Shown here piece by piece: positions 15,355 through 23,513 of a stretch of DNA of 31,439 bases. The notes below the pieces were generated by a model, which made no database searches, was not told where the DNA came from, and was given only the letters and a program-made list of their open reading frames with translations. Every line of letters begins with the position of its first letter. Positions within the stretch are counted from its first letter, which is position 1. Source of the stretch: QHXQ01 sp036389375 (GTDB taxonomy: Bacteria > Acidobacteriota > Blastocatellia > Pyrinomonadales > Pyrinomonadaceae); contig DASVQA010000217.1 in NCBI GenBank assembly GCA_036389375.1, positions 1-31,439 on the forward strand, written 5' to 3'. Both the position numbers and the translations under genes were made by a program.

Positions 15355-15365
15355 CTGTCACGCGC
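15332..15365. promoter_or_regulatory. Inverted repeat GCGCGTGAC-N16-GTCACGCGC embracing the -10 box
   Basis: Perfect 9-bp arms lie at 15332-15340 (promoter spacer) and 15357-15365 (start-site region), so the -10 box is between them. This geometry suits a repressor operator, with arm centres 25 bases apart. No regulator gene can be linked to it. Confidence 0.55.
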
Positions 15366-15392
15366 ACTTTGCAAAACGAAACAATTACAGTT

Positions 15393-15454
15393 GAGAGGCG
15401 CTACAGAGGCAGTGCTAGCGCCCACGAACCCTTACAAGGGTTTCGGCTCCTCTC
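15393..15454 (+). ncRNA. Predicted three-way-junction leader structure upstream of the OmpA-like gene
   Basis: Within the 15361-15702 leader, GAGAGG (15393-15398) can pair with CCTCTC (15449-15454). This encloses GGCGCTA/TAGCGCC (15397-15403 with 15416-15422) and CGAACCCT/AGGGTTTCG (15425-15432 with 15437-15445). The first two stems share two bases, so one closes slightly shorter. A further hairpin around 15456-15505 includes ACGTGCGACGT. No known riboswitch consensus is recognised. The remainder of the leader (to 15690) has no gene I can support. Confidence 0.4.
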
Positions 15455-15702
15455 GCTGCTCCGCTCCAGCTACAAGACGTGCGACGTTCGAGGGCGGTAG
15501 CAGTTTTACTTTGACGTTGGGTTGTACGCTTGTAGTTTGGAGCGCCTGCGTCTCGGTCGCCAGTTGCCGGATCGCGCGGGAGGGTTTCGGAAAAGCGATG
15601 GATAGCCACCAGCAGACGAGCCTTCATGCCGATACGGCGACCACGCCAGCGCGGTCGCCCCTGCCCGCAAAAGTACCATACTCATTTCGCAGGAGGAATG
15701 CG

Positions 15703-18210
15703 ATGAGACTCGCGAGAAGAGCGCTCTGGTTGGCGCTCGTAATTTTGACGCTGTGTGCCGCCGTGGCCGCACAAACGCTTAGGTCGGAAGGCGATCCGCG
15801 CAACATCGCCCCGACGGTCGGCACGGGTGGCCCGCCGGGCGGCCCTACCGGTCTGTTCACCATCATTGACGGGCAGACATTGCGTAAGGGCGAATTCACG
15901 ATCAGCGCCGCCTACAGCAACTATGACCGTGATCCGGGCAACGTGGACATCACGGAAGTGCCAGTCAGCGTTCAGATCGGCTTTAGTGATCACCTTGAGC
16001 TGTTCTTCAGCACGCAAGCCTATCGTGGCATCAAGGTCAATAATCCGTCGAACCTGTCCAGCTTCTATCTGCCCAACTCGCAGTTGTTCTTGGCAGTGCC
16101 GACGATCAATAACTTGACGGGTGTGGTGACAATTACGCCGAACCAACTGCGCAGCGGCGGCATCGTCGTGCAGACGCCCCTGGGGGCCGTGAGCGGTTTC
16201 CGCTTCCCGACGACGATTGCGCGTCTGGCGGGCGGGCCGTTCTTCGTGCCGTTCCCGTTCACGGGTGGCACGGCTGCCGGCTTCGGGTTCGACCGCGCCG
16301 CCGTCCCGTTCTCAGCGACGCTGGGGCCGGCCTCAGGCGGTAGCGGCAACTTTGGTGCGGCGGGTAATTTCCCCGGCATCGGGTCGCCTGTCGGCAGTAT
16401 CCTGCCGGGCATCATCCTGACGACGACCGTAGTGCCGACGACGCTCACCACCCGCGCGCAAATCGTCCCGGCCACGTTCACCATCGCGCCGTCCTACCTG
16501 CCCGACGCGCCGTTTATCAACCGCCTGTATGGTGAGTCGGCCTTCAACTCGTTCACCTTCGGCGGCAAGATCGCGTTGACGGCTCCGGAGCGTGCGCTCT
16601 CGGTCGCCGTCATCCCGTTCTACACGTGGTATCACGACAGGGCGGATGATGCGCAGGGCTTCAATCAGTTGCAGCGCGGTGCAGGCCCCGGCGCGAACAT
16701 CGGCGACTTCGGTGTGATGGGCGCGGTGCAGGGTCGCCTGAGCAAGCACGTCAGCCTGTCGGCCAACATCGGCTACAAACTCAACAGCAATCCGAAGAGT
16801 GACGCCTTTGGCGGTGGCGATGTGACGCTGCTCGACCGGGGCGACGAAGTGCTGGCGGGCGTCGGTTTCGACTTCCCGATCAATAAGCACTTCCAGTGGA
16901 TCATGGAGTTGAAGTCGGTGCAGTACGTCGGCGGCAGAACGCCGAACGCCTTCCCGAACAACCCCGTTGATTTCCTGACGGGCTTGCGCATCTTCCCGCG
17001 CCGCTGGTTCGGCATGAGCGCGTGGTATCGCGCGCACCTGAACCAACAGGGCAACCGCATCTTCAACAAGTCGAACCCGTCGGACTTCCCCGCAGGCTTC
17101 CTGCGCTCGGAAGACCCGCACGGCTTTGGCTTCCAGTTCTTCGCCGGTCGCCGCAACGAGCGCACGCCGCTTGAACTGCCGAACGCAGCGCCGACCGTCA
17201 CCCTGTCGTCCAACCCGTCCACGGTGCGGATTGCGGCGACCTGCGCGGCCGATCAGGTTCCGGCCGAAGGCTGCACGCCGACCAGTTCGTCCGTGCAGTT
17301 GGCCGCCGCCGCCACCGACCCGGATGGCGATACGCTGCTCTACACCTGGTCAACGACCGGCGGTCGCATCACGGGCGATGGCCCGAACGTGGCTTGGGAC
17401 TTGTCAGGCGTTGCGCCGGGCACTTACACGGCGACGGTCGAAGTGGACGATGGCTGCGGTTGCGTGGCCTTCTCTTCGACGACCGTGACGGTCGAGGCCT
17501 GCAACTGCGTTGCCGCGCCGCGCCCGACGCCGCCCTGCCCGACCATCACGGTTGATTGCCCGTCCGGTCTGACGCTGTCAGGCTCGCCGGTTACCTTCAC
17601 CGCGAACGTCTCCGGCGGCGATGCCAATGTCACGCCGACCTATAACTGGACGGTTTCGGCTGGCACGATCAGCAGCGGTCAGGGCACTAGCTCGATCACG
17701 GTTGATACCGCCGGCTTAGCCAGCGGCTCATCCATTACCGCGACCGTTTCGGTTGGTGGTCTCGACCCGAGCTGCACGGCCTCGGCTTCCTGCACGGCAG
17801 GCATCAATGCGCCTGAAGGCCCGCGCAAGTTCGACGAGTACGGGAACATCAAACGCAACGACGAGAAAGCCCGGCTCGACAACTTCGCCAACGAACTGCA
17901 AGCCAATCCGGGTGCGCAGGGCTACATCATCGGTTACGGCGGCCGTCGCGGTCGCGCCGGTGAAGCTCAAGCGCGCGCTGACCGGGCGAAGGATTACCTG
18001 GTCAACTCGCGCGGCATTGACGCCGGCCGGCTTGTGACCGTTGACGGTGGCTTCCGCGAGGAGGCGACGACCGAGTTGTGGATCGTGCCGGCCGGTGCGA
18101 CCCCGCCGACCGCGTCGCCGACCGTTGACGCCAGCGAAGTGCAAACGACGCGTGCGCCGCGACGGACGACCCGCAGAGGGCGTCGGCGTGGTGGCGATGA
18201 CGAAGAATAA
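15703..18210 (+). CDS. Outer-membrane protein with PKD/Ig-like repeats and C-terminal OmpA-like domain
   Basis: The start is ATG 15703, 6 bases after a perfect AGGAGG (15691-15696); the open frame upstream is leader RNA. The 835-residue protein has a signal peptide (LVILTLCAAVAAQ, cleavage about 23). A long beta-rich region follows (about 35-485) with alternating aromatic strands that suggests an outer-membrane barrel. Two PKD/Ig-like modules (about 493-600 and 611-700) carry pairs of Cys (DGCGC, EACNC, DPSCTASASC). An OmpA-type peptidoglycan-binding domain (about 705-795) contains NFANELQANPGAQGYIIGYG and AQARADRAKDYLVNSRGI. The tail is strongly basic then acidic (RRGRRRGGDDEE). It probably tethers the outer membrane to peptidoglycan. 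A strong terminator follows. Confidence 0.82.
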   Translation: MRLARRALWLALVILTLCAAVAAQTLRSEGDPRNIAPTVGTGGPPGGPTGLFTIIDGQTLRKGEFTISAAYSNYDRDPGNVDITEVPVSVQIGFSDHLELFFSTQAYRGIKVNNPSNLSSFYLPNSQLFLAVPTINNLTGVVTITPNQLRSGGIVVQTPLGAVSGFRFPTTIARLAGGPFFVPFPFTGGTAAGFGFDRAAVPFSATLGPASGGSGNFGAAGNFPGIGSPVGSILPGIILTTTVVPTTLTTRAQIVPATFTIAPSYLPDAPFINRLYGESAFNSFTFGGKIALTAPERALSVAVIPFYTWYHDRADDAQGFNQLQRGAGPGANIGDFGVMGAVQGRLSKHVSLSANIGYKLNSNPKSDAFGGGDVTLLDRGDEVLAGVGFDFPINKHFQWIMELKSVQYVGGRTPNAFPNNPVDFLTGLRIFPRRWFGMSAWYRAHLNQQGNRIFNKSNPSDFPAGFLRSEDPHGFGFQFFAGRRNERTPLELPNAAPTVTLSSNPSTVRIAATCAADQVPAEGCTPTSSSVQLAAAATDPDGDTLLYTWSTTGGRITGDGPNVAWDLSGVAPGTYTATVEVDDGCGCVAFSSTTVTVEACNCVAAPRPTPPCPTITVDCPSGLTLSGSPVTFTANVSGGDANVTPTYNWTVSAGTISSGQGTSSITVDTAGLASGSSITATVSVGGLDPSCTASASCTAGINAPEGPRKFDEYGNIKRNDEKARLDNFANELQANPGAQGYIIGYGGRRGRAGEAQARADRAKDYLVNSRGIDAGRLVTVDGGFREEATTELWIVPAGATPPTASPTVDASEVQTTRAPRRTTRRGRRRGGDDEE

Positions 18211-18255
18211 CGAACTAACGCTCGCGTCTGACTGAACAGGCGCGACCTGAACCGA

Positions 18256-18301
18256 ACGCGGGCGATGTTTCTTTCCAGAGACATCGCCCGCGTCGCTTTT
18301 T
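18256..18301 (+). terminator. Rho-independent terminator of the OmpA-like gene
   Basis: A 13-bp perfect stem, ACGCGGGCGATGT (18256-18268) with ACATCGCCCGCGT (18281-18293), has a 12-base loop and is followed by CGCTTTTT. It lies 46 bases after the stop codon. Confidence 0.88.
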
Positions 18302-18453
18302 AGCCAACGGTCACGAAAACCTGCGGCATCCTAACGCTTGCTGACTTGCTCTCTCCCGCATTTTTCAGTAATACAAAGAGATGACGGTTTGCGCCCCCGC
18401 GCCGTCAGGCTTTAAGTCATCAGAAGACGCGCAGACAAAAGGATACCCGGCTG

Positions 18454-20853
18454 ATGAAAAAATTCTTGCCCTTATTGTTAGTTTTCGCTCTGGCTGCGCC
18501 TGTCGTGCCGCGCATTGCCCGCGCTGCTACAGACGCGCCCGATCACGCAGGCACGACGACCGACGCCGCTTCGCGTTCGGTGGACTGGGAGATCACAGGG
18601 CCGATGGGCGGCGACGTGCGCTCGCTCGCCATCGATCCGCGCGACCCGCAGCATCTCTACTTCGGCACGATTGACGGCCAGATTTACGTCTCGCGCGACG
18701 GCGCGGCTCATTGGGCGCGCATCTCCAGCTTCAATCACCCCGGTCTCTACATTGACAATCTGTTGATCGACCCGCGCGACGCCAACACGCTCTACGCCGC
18801 TGCCCACAGGCACAAAGAGCCGGGCGGTTTCTTCAAGACGACGGACGGCGGGCAGACATGGAAAGAGTCTTTCGAGTTGAAGACCGAATCGGTCTTCGCC
18901 TTGACGCAAGCGCCCTCTGATCCGAACGTCCTCATCGCCGGCACGCATCACGGCGTCTTCCGTTCGCAGGATTCGGGCGCAACGTGGGAGCAACTACAGA
19001 CCTCGGCTTACCCTGACATCCGCGACGTGGAATCGGTCGGCGTCGATCCGCGCAACGCCGATCATATTTACGCAGGCACGTGGCATCTGCCATGGAAGAC
19101 CGAAGACGGCGGCCGCACGTGGTTCTCCGTCAAGAACGGCATCATTGACGACTCGGACGTGTTCGCCATCGAGATTGACCATCGCAATCCCGATCACGTC
19201 ATCATGTCGGCGTGCAGCGGCATCTACGAATCCAAGAATGCCGGCGCGCTGTTTCGCAAGGTGCAGGGCATCCCTTCACAGTCGCGGCGCACACGCGACA
19301 TTATGCAGAACCCGGCGCAGCCCAACGCCATCTACGCCGGCACGACCGAAGGCTTCTGGCGCACTTTGAACGGCGGCGACTCGTGGATGCTCACCACCTC
19401 GCGCAAGCTTGAGATCAACGCCATCGCTGTGCATCCCGATGTGCCGCAAGTGATCTACATCGGCACGAATAACTACGGCGTGATGGTTTCGCGCGACGGC
19501 GGCAAGACCTTCCTGCCGAGCAATCAGGGCTACTCGGGCCGGCGCGCTTATTTCATCCTGCCCGACCACGACCGCGCCGGTCGCTTCTACGCCTCGACCA
19601 TCAACACGGCCACGGGCGGCGGTTTCTTCTTCACAAGCGACGACGGCGGCGAGACGTGGCAACCCTCGATGCGCAACATGCCGGATCGCCTGATCACCTA
19701 CGCGATGCTGCAAGACCGCAACGACGCGAACATCCTCTATCTCGGCACAAATCTAGGCATGTATCGCTCGACCGATCGCGGCGCATCCTGGTCGCCCATC
19801 GGCGCACCAAGCGTCGCCTCGCCGGTCGTCAAGAAGGCGACACGACGCCCTGCACGCGCGACCAGCACGCGGCGCAAACCGAGCACGAGCGCCGCCGCGC
19901 GTCAAGCCGCAAACGCGCAACCGACCGCGCCGCCCGTGCGCAGCACAGACAGCAGCGAGACGGCCCAGACCAAAGAAGCGCAGACTGCGCTCAATGCGGC
20001 AGGCTACAATGTCGGCACGCCCGACGGCGTCGCCGGGCCGCGCACGGTCGAGGCGGTGCGCCGTTTCCAGACCGAGAAGCAACTGCCCGTGACGGGCCGG
20101 TTCGACGACACGACGCTGACCGCGCTCGGTCTCGGCGGCGGCAAGCAGACGCTCGGCGTCTCACAGGGCATGCAGAGCGCGCCCATCGCCCTAACCGAGA
20201 CGATCAATACACTCGCCTATCTCGAAGATACGACCGGCTCGGTCATCCTCGCCGGCACAAATAACGGCCTTTATCGCAGCGCTGATCCGACCAAAGGCTG
20301 GACGCGCATGTCTTTCGGCCCCGGTCTCGACGCGCGCACGCTCTGCGTCTCTACTTCCACGCAGATGCCGCAAACCATCTGGGCCGGCACGTCTAAATCC
20401 GGCGTCCTCGTCTCGCGCGATGGCGGCACAACGTGGGAACAGGTCGCCGGCATCACGCCGGCCGCGCCGATCAACGTCATCGTGCAAGACCCGCAACGCC
20501 CGTCCTACATCTACGTCGGTACGACGCAGCAGCTATTGATGTCGCACGACGGCGGCGAGCGGTGGGTACGACGCGGCGGCAATCTGCCCTATGGCAGCTA
20601 CACGTCGATCCTGATCAATCCGAATAAGCCTGACGAGATGTTCGCCGGCAGCGCCTACGAGCGCGAGGAAGGCAACGGCGTGTTTCACTCGACCGACGCA
20701 GGGATGACGTGGAAGCGCATTGATCCCGACCTGCCCAGCCGGCGCGTCTGGACGCTGGCGTTTGACCCGCGCGATCAAAATCGCATCCTCGTCGGCTCAC
20801 ACTCGGCCGGCGTCTACGTCGCCAGCCGCTCGCTGAGCGCCGCCGTGAAATAA
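18454..20853 (+). CDS. Secreted BNR/VPS10-like beta-propeller with inserted peptidoglycan-binding domain
   Basis: The 799-residue protein has a signal peptide (MKKFLPLLLVFALAA, cleavage near residue 24-25) and many BNR/Asp-box and sortilin-like blades of the form SxDGGxTW (SRDGAAHW, TTDGGQTW, SQDSGATW, SDDGGETW, STDRGASW, SRDGGTTW, SHDGGERW, STDAGMTW). Between blades, a Thr/Ala/Arg-rich linker (about 450-500) leads to a PG_binding_1-type domain (about 503-560; EAQTALNAAGYNVGTPDGVAGPRTVEAVRRFQ in pattern), after which the propeller resumes to the end. The Asp-boxes alone do not prove sialidase activity, and no catalytic Arg triad is recognised. AGGA at 18440-18443 serves the ATG. A cell-wall-associated protein or polysaccharide binding role is inferred. 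Confidence 0.85.
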   Translation: MKKFLPLLLVFALAAPVVPRIARAATDAPDHAGTTTDAASRSVDWEITGPMGGDVRSLAIDPRDPQHLYFGTIDGQIYVSRDGAAHWARISSFNHPGLYIDNLLIDPRDANTLYAAAHRHKEPGGFFKTTDGGQTWKESFELKTESVFALTQAPSDPNVLIAGTHHGVFRSQDSGATWEQLQTSAYPDIRDVESVGVDPRNADHIYAGTWHLPWKTEDGGRTWFSVKNGIIDDSDVFAIEIDHRNPDHVIMSACSGIYESKNAGALFRKVQGIPSQSRRTRDIMQNPAQPNAIYAGTTEGFWRTLNGGDSWMLTTSRKLEINAIAVHPDVPQVIYIGTNNYGVMVSRDGGKTFLPSNQGYSGRRAYFILPDHDRAGRFYASTINTATGGGFFFTSDDGGETWQPSMRNMPDRLITYAMLQDRNDANILYLGTNLGMYRSTDRGASWSPIGAPSVASPVVKKATRRPARATSTRRKPSTSAAARQAANAQPTAPPVRSTDSSETAQTKEAQTALNAAGYNVGTPDGVAGPRTVEAVRRFQTEKQLPVTGRFDDTTLTALGLGGGKQTLGVSQGMQSAPIALTETINTLAYLEDTTGSVILAGTNNGLYRSADPTKGWTRMSFGPGLDARTLCVSTSTQMPQTIWAGTSKSGVLVSRDGGTTWEQVAGITPAAPINVIVQDPQRPSYIYVGTTQQLLMSHDGGERWVRRGGNLPYGSYTSILINPNKPDEMFAGSAYEREEGNGVFHSTDAGMTWKRIDPDLPSRRVWTLAFDPRDQNRILVGSHSAGVYVASRSLSAAVK

Positions 20854-20871
20854 GTAGGGCTGCGGGTTAAC

Positions 20872-20917
20872 TGACGCGTAGAGGTTGCAGGTCAATGCCT
20901 GCAACCTCTACTCGTCA
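20872..20917 (+). terminator. Perfect 14-bp hairpin after the BNR gene
   Basis: GTAGAGGTTGCAGG (20878-20891) pairs with CCTGCAACCTCTAC (20898-20911) over a 6-base loop. Outside one mismatch, TGACG/CGTCA adds 5 bp. No T-run follows, so it may be a factor-assisted terminator or an mRNA 3' stabiliser; it lies 18 bases after the stop codon. Confidence 0.6.
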
Positions 20918-20933
20918 CGTTGCTTGTGCTTCC

Positions 20934-20963
20934 TTGACACGTCTGCGCATCGCCGTGTACAGT
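20934..20963 (+). promoter_or_regulatory. Upstream rpsA promoter candidate (P1)
   Basis: TTGACA (20934-20939), 18 bases, TACAGT (20958-20963). The 408-base gap before rpsA holds this, a second candidate (P2) and no gene; a small minus-strand frame inside it has no support. Confidence 0.45.
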
Positions 20964-21061
20964 GCCCGACATCCGGTTAAGTGACTGGTGATGGTCGGAT
21001 CACGCGGGTGATCCACGGGCAAGACGGAAACTGAGACGCTGCAAAAAACCTTTCCAATTTC

Positions 21062-21091
21062 TTGACGGCTCGCATCCCCGCCTCGTAAGCT
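21062..21091 (+). promoter_or_regulatory. Proximal rpsA promoter candidate (P2)
   Basis: TTGACG (21062-21067), 18 bases, TAAGCT (21086-21091). Transcription would begin near 21098, a leader of about 165 bases. Two promoters are common ahead of ribosomal protein genes. Confidence 0.45.
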
Positions 21092-21261
21092 AAGCATCCG
21101 ACAATCATCCCCCAGCATCGTGGCAGACTAGCCCGGACGCGTTTGCACGCCCACCGAGGACGCGCGACACGCTACCGCCGCCGGATGCTGAGCGGTTGAA
21201 CCGGACGACGCCGACGCAAGAGCGTCGCGCGAGCACAATCTGAGGAGTGCAAGACTTTTTC

Positions 21262-23268
21262 ATGGCCACTGAAGACAATAAGCCGGCCGCCGGCGCAACC
21301 AACAACGACAACGAGCAGACACAAACGGCCGCGCCCACCAGCGCGCCCTCACCGGCGAGCGCCACGCCCGCCAACTCACCTACAGCCGCCGCATCAGCAA
21401 CCGCTTCGGCGACCGATGGGCCAACGGCTGACATGACAGCGGCCCCGACGCCCGCGCCAGCACCCACGCCGGTCGAACAAACTCCGAGCGCGTCTACGCG
21501 CCCGACTAACGCCAGCAGCAGCAGTAGCAGTAGCGCGTCCGCCGGCGAAGATGATGATGAGCAGGGCGGGGGCGGCGGTTTTGATTTTGGCGCGATCCTC
21601 GATCAGTACGAGCAGGAGCAGGCGCAGTTTCAGGAAGGCTCAGTCGTGCGCGGGACGGTAGTTAACGTCAACGACCGGGGCGTCGTCATTGACTTCGGCT
21701 TCAAATCGGAAGGTCTTGTCCCGCTCGAAGAGTTCATGGAGGGTGAGCAGGTCACGGTCAAGCGCGGCGACGAGGTCGAAGTGCTCATCAAGAGCATGGA
21801 GTCGCAGGAAGGGCAGCCGATTCTGTCGCGCGCTGACGCCGTGCGGATGCGCGCGTGGGACGATTTGGAGAAGGCCTACCGCGACGGCACGCCCGTGCGC
21901 GGCCGCATCATTGAGCGCGTCAAGGGCGGCTTGCGCGTGGACGTGGACGGCGTCGCGGCGTTTTTGCCCGGCTCGCAGGTTGACTCGCGCCCCGTGCGCA
22001 ATCTCGAATCTCTGCGCAATCAGGAGATCGAAGCGAAGGTCATCAAACTCAACCGCAAGCGCTCGAACGTCGTACTCTCGCGCAAGGCGATTCTCGATGA
22101 GCAGAACGAGTCGAAGAAAGGCTCGACGCTCAACCAACTCGAAGAGGGCATCATCGTCGAAGGTCAGATCAAGAACCTGACCGACTATGGCGCGTTCGTT
22201 GACCTCGGCGGCATTGACGGCCTCCTGCACGTCACAGACATGTCGTGGGGGCGTTTGCAGAACCCGGCCGAATTATTCAAGGTTGGCGAGAACGTGCAGG
22301 TCAAAGTCCTGAAGTTCGACAAAGACCGCGAGCGCGTCAGTCTTGGTTACAAGCAGTTACTGCCCGACCCCTGGGAATCGGTCGAGGAACGCTTCATCAT
22401 CGGCACGCGCGTCAACGGCAAGGTGGCGAGCGTGACGGACTACGGCGCGTTTGTCGAGCTTGAGCCGGGCGTCGAGGGGCTGGTACACGTCTCCGAGATG
22501 AGTTGGTCGAAGCGGACGAAGCACCCGTCGAAACTGGTTAACGTGGGCGACTCGGTCGAGGCCGAAGTGTTGGGCGTCGATCCGCGCGCGCGCCGCATCA
22601 GCCTCGGCATGAAGCAGATTCAGTCGAATCCGTGGGACACGCTGCGCGAACGTTATCAGGTCGGCTCGCGCGTGCGCGGGCGTGTGCGTAATCTGACGGA
22701 CTTCGGCGCGTTTATCGAGATCGAAGAGGGCATTGACGGGCTTGTGCATGTGTCCGACATTTCGTGGAACAAGCGCATCAAGCATCCCGGCGAAATCCTG
22801 AAGAAGGGGCAGGAGATCGAAGCGGTCATCACGAACATCGACGCCGACAATCGCCGACTCTCGCTCTCGATCAAGGACACGGAGCAGAGCGCGTGGGATC
22901 GTTTCGTCACCGAGCACAAGCCGGGCGACGTGGTGCGCGGGCGCGTCACGCGCTTTGCGAATTTCGGCGCGTTCGTCGAGTTGGCCGAAGGCTTGGAAGG
23001 CTTATGTCACGTCTCGGAGTTGTCCGAGGAGCGCGTCAACAAGCCGGAGGACGTGGCGCAGGTCGGGCAGGAGTTGGACTTCCGCATTCTGCGCATCGAG
23101 CAGGACACGAAGAAGATCGGCCTCTCGCACCGCGCCGTCGGCAGCGAAGAGCCGATTGTAGACACCAAGAGCTACTCAAGCGAAGCGCGCGGCGGCATGG
23201 CCTCGCTCGCTGAACTCGGCGGCCTCTTCAACCGGCCCGTCAGCACGGACGAAGACAACGAGAGCTAA
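21262..23268 (+). CDS. rpsA: 30S ribosomal protein S1, six S1 domains with a low-complexity N-terminal extension
   Basis: ATG 21262 is preceded by TGAGGAG (21241-21247); a GTG 15 bases upstream would lie on the ribosome-binding site. The 668-residue protein has six OB-fold S1 repeats at about 125-192, 209-275, 297-365, 381-452, 467-538 and 554-624. The central ones carry the typical NLTDYGAFVDL, GLLHVTDMSW and HPSEI-like motifs. S1 brings mRNA to the 30S subunit. The first 120 residues are unusual: an Ala/Pro/Thr/Ser-rich tract, a run of serines (85-91), then acidic and glycine clusters (EDDDE, GGGGG). Six domains plus the extension make it longer than E. coli S1 (557). A strong hairpin follows the stop. 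Confidence 0.95.
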   Translation: MATEDNKPAAGATNNDNEQTQTAAPTSAPSPASATPANSPTAAASATASATDGPTADMTAAPTPAPAPTPVEQTPSASTRPTNASSSSSSSASAGEDDDEQGGGGGFDFGAILDQYEQEQAQFQEGSVVRGTVVNVNDRGVVIDFGFKSEGLVPLEEFMEGEQVTVKRGDEVEVLIKSMESQEGQPILSRADAVRMRAWDDLEKAYRDGTPVRGRIIERVKGGLRVDVDGVAAFLPGSQVDSRPVRNLESLRNQEIEAKVIKLNRKRSNVVLSRKAILDEQNESKKGSTLNQLEEGIIVEGQIKNLTDYGAFVDLGGIDGLLHVTDMSWGRLQNPAELFKVGENVQVKVLKFDKDRERVSLGYKQLLPDPWESVEERFIIGTRVNGKVASVTDYGAFVELEPGVEGLVHVSEMSWSKRTKHPSKLVNVGDSVEAEVLGVDPRARRISLGMKQIQSNPWDTLRERYQVGSRVRGRVRNLTDFGAFIEIEEGIDGLVHVSDISWNKRIKHPGEILKKGQEIEAVITNIDADNRRLSLSIKDTEQSAWDRFVTEHKPGDVVRGRVTRFANFGAFVELAEGLEGLCHVSELSEERVNKPEDVAQVGQELDFRILRIEQDTKKIGLSHRAVGSEEPIVDTKSYSSEARGGMASLAELGGLFNRPVSTDEDNES

Positions 23269-23289
23269 GCCGCAAGGCAAAGCCATAGC

Positions 23290-23335
23290 CAACAAAGCCC
23301 CGCGATTGTCCGGCTACAATCGCGGGGCTTTGTTG
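23290..23335 (+). terminator. 20-bp perfect stem-loop after rpsA
   Basis: Left arm 23290-23309 and right arm 23316-23335 are perfectly complementary over 20 bp with a 6-base loop (CCGGCT). The left arm has AAAG and the right arm CTTTGTTG, so the structure resembles a terminator but lacks a long T-tract. It lies 21 bases after the rpsA stop. Confidence 0.75.
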
Positions 23336-23386
23336 CGTCTCCGGGCAGGATCGGGCGTAAGCTGTTGGCAGCGTGCAGTTTCCATC

Positions 23387-23416
23387 TTGCCCAAAATCAA
23401 CCGTTTCTGCTACTGT
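23387..23416 (+). promoter_or_regulatory. Extended -10 promoter for the HU gene
   Basis: TTGCCC (23387-23392), 18 bases, TACTGT (23411-23416) preceded by TGC. It would start near 23423, with a leader of about 90 bases containing the palindrome at 23433-23449. A TTGACA at 23428-23433 has no good -10 partner. Confidence 0.4.
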
Positions 23417-23432
23417 ACGCGTTGTCTTTGAC

Positions 23433-23449
23433 AGCTTGCCGAGCAAGCT
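23433..23449. promoter_or_regulatory. Palindrome AGCTTGC-cga-GCAAGCT in the HU leader
   Basis: Two perfect 7-bp arms flank a 3-base centre, just downstream of the predicted HU transcript start. It could be an operator (HU genes are often autoregulated) or a small leader hairpin. Confidence 0.4.
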
Positions 23450-23513
23450 TTGCGACTCTCTCAAGCGGGTCGTTGTGGCTATTCCAAAAGCCTTTCAATT
23501 GCGAGGTGCCGGT

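Noticed and set aside
15391..15702. N-terminal extension of the OmpA-like frame to a TTG at 15391
   Set aside because: The extension encodes no recognisable sequence, would hide the signal peptide, and the ATG at 15703 has a perfect AGGAGG.
18454..20853. Sialidase assignment for the BNR protein
   Set aside because: Asp-boxes occur in many propellers and no catalytic Arg triad, Tyr/Glu pair or sialidase N-terminal motif was seen.
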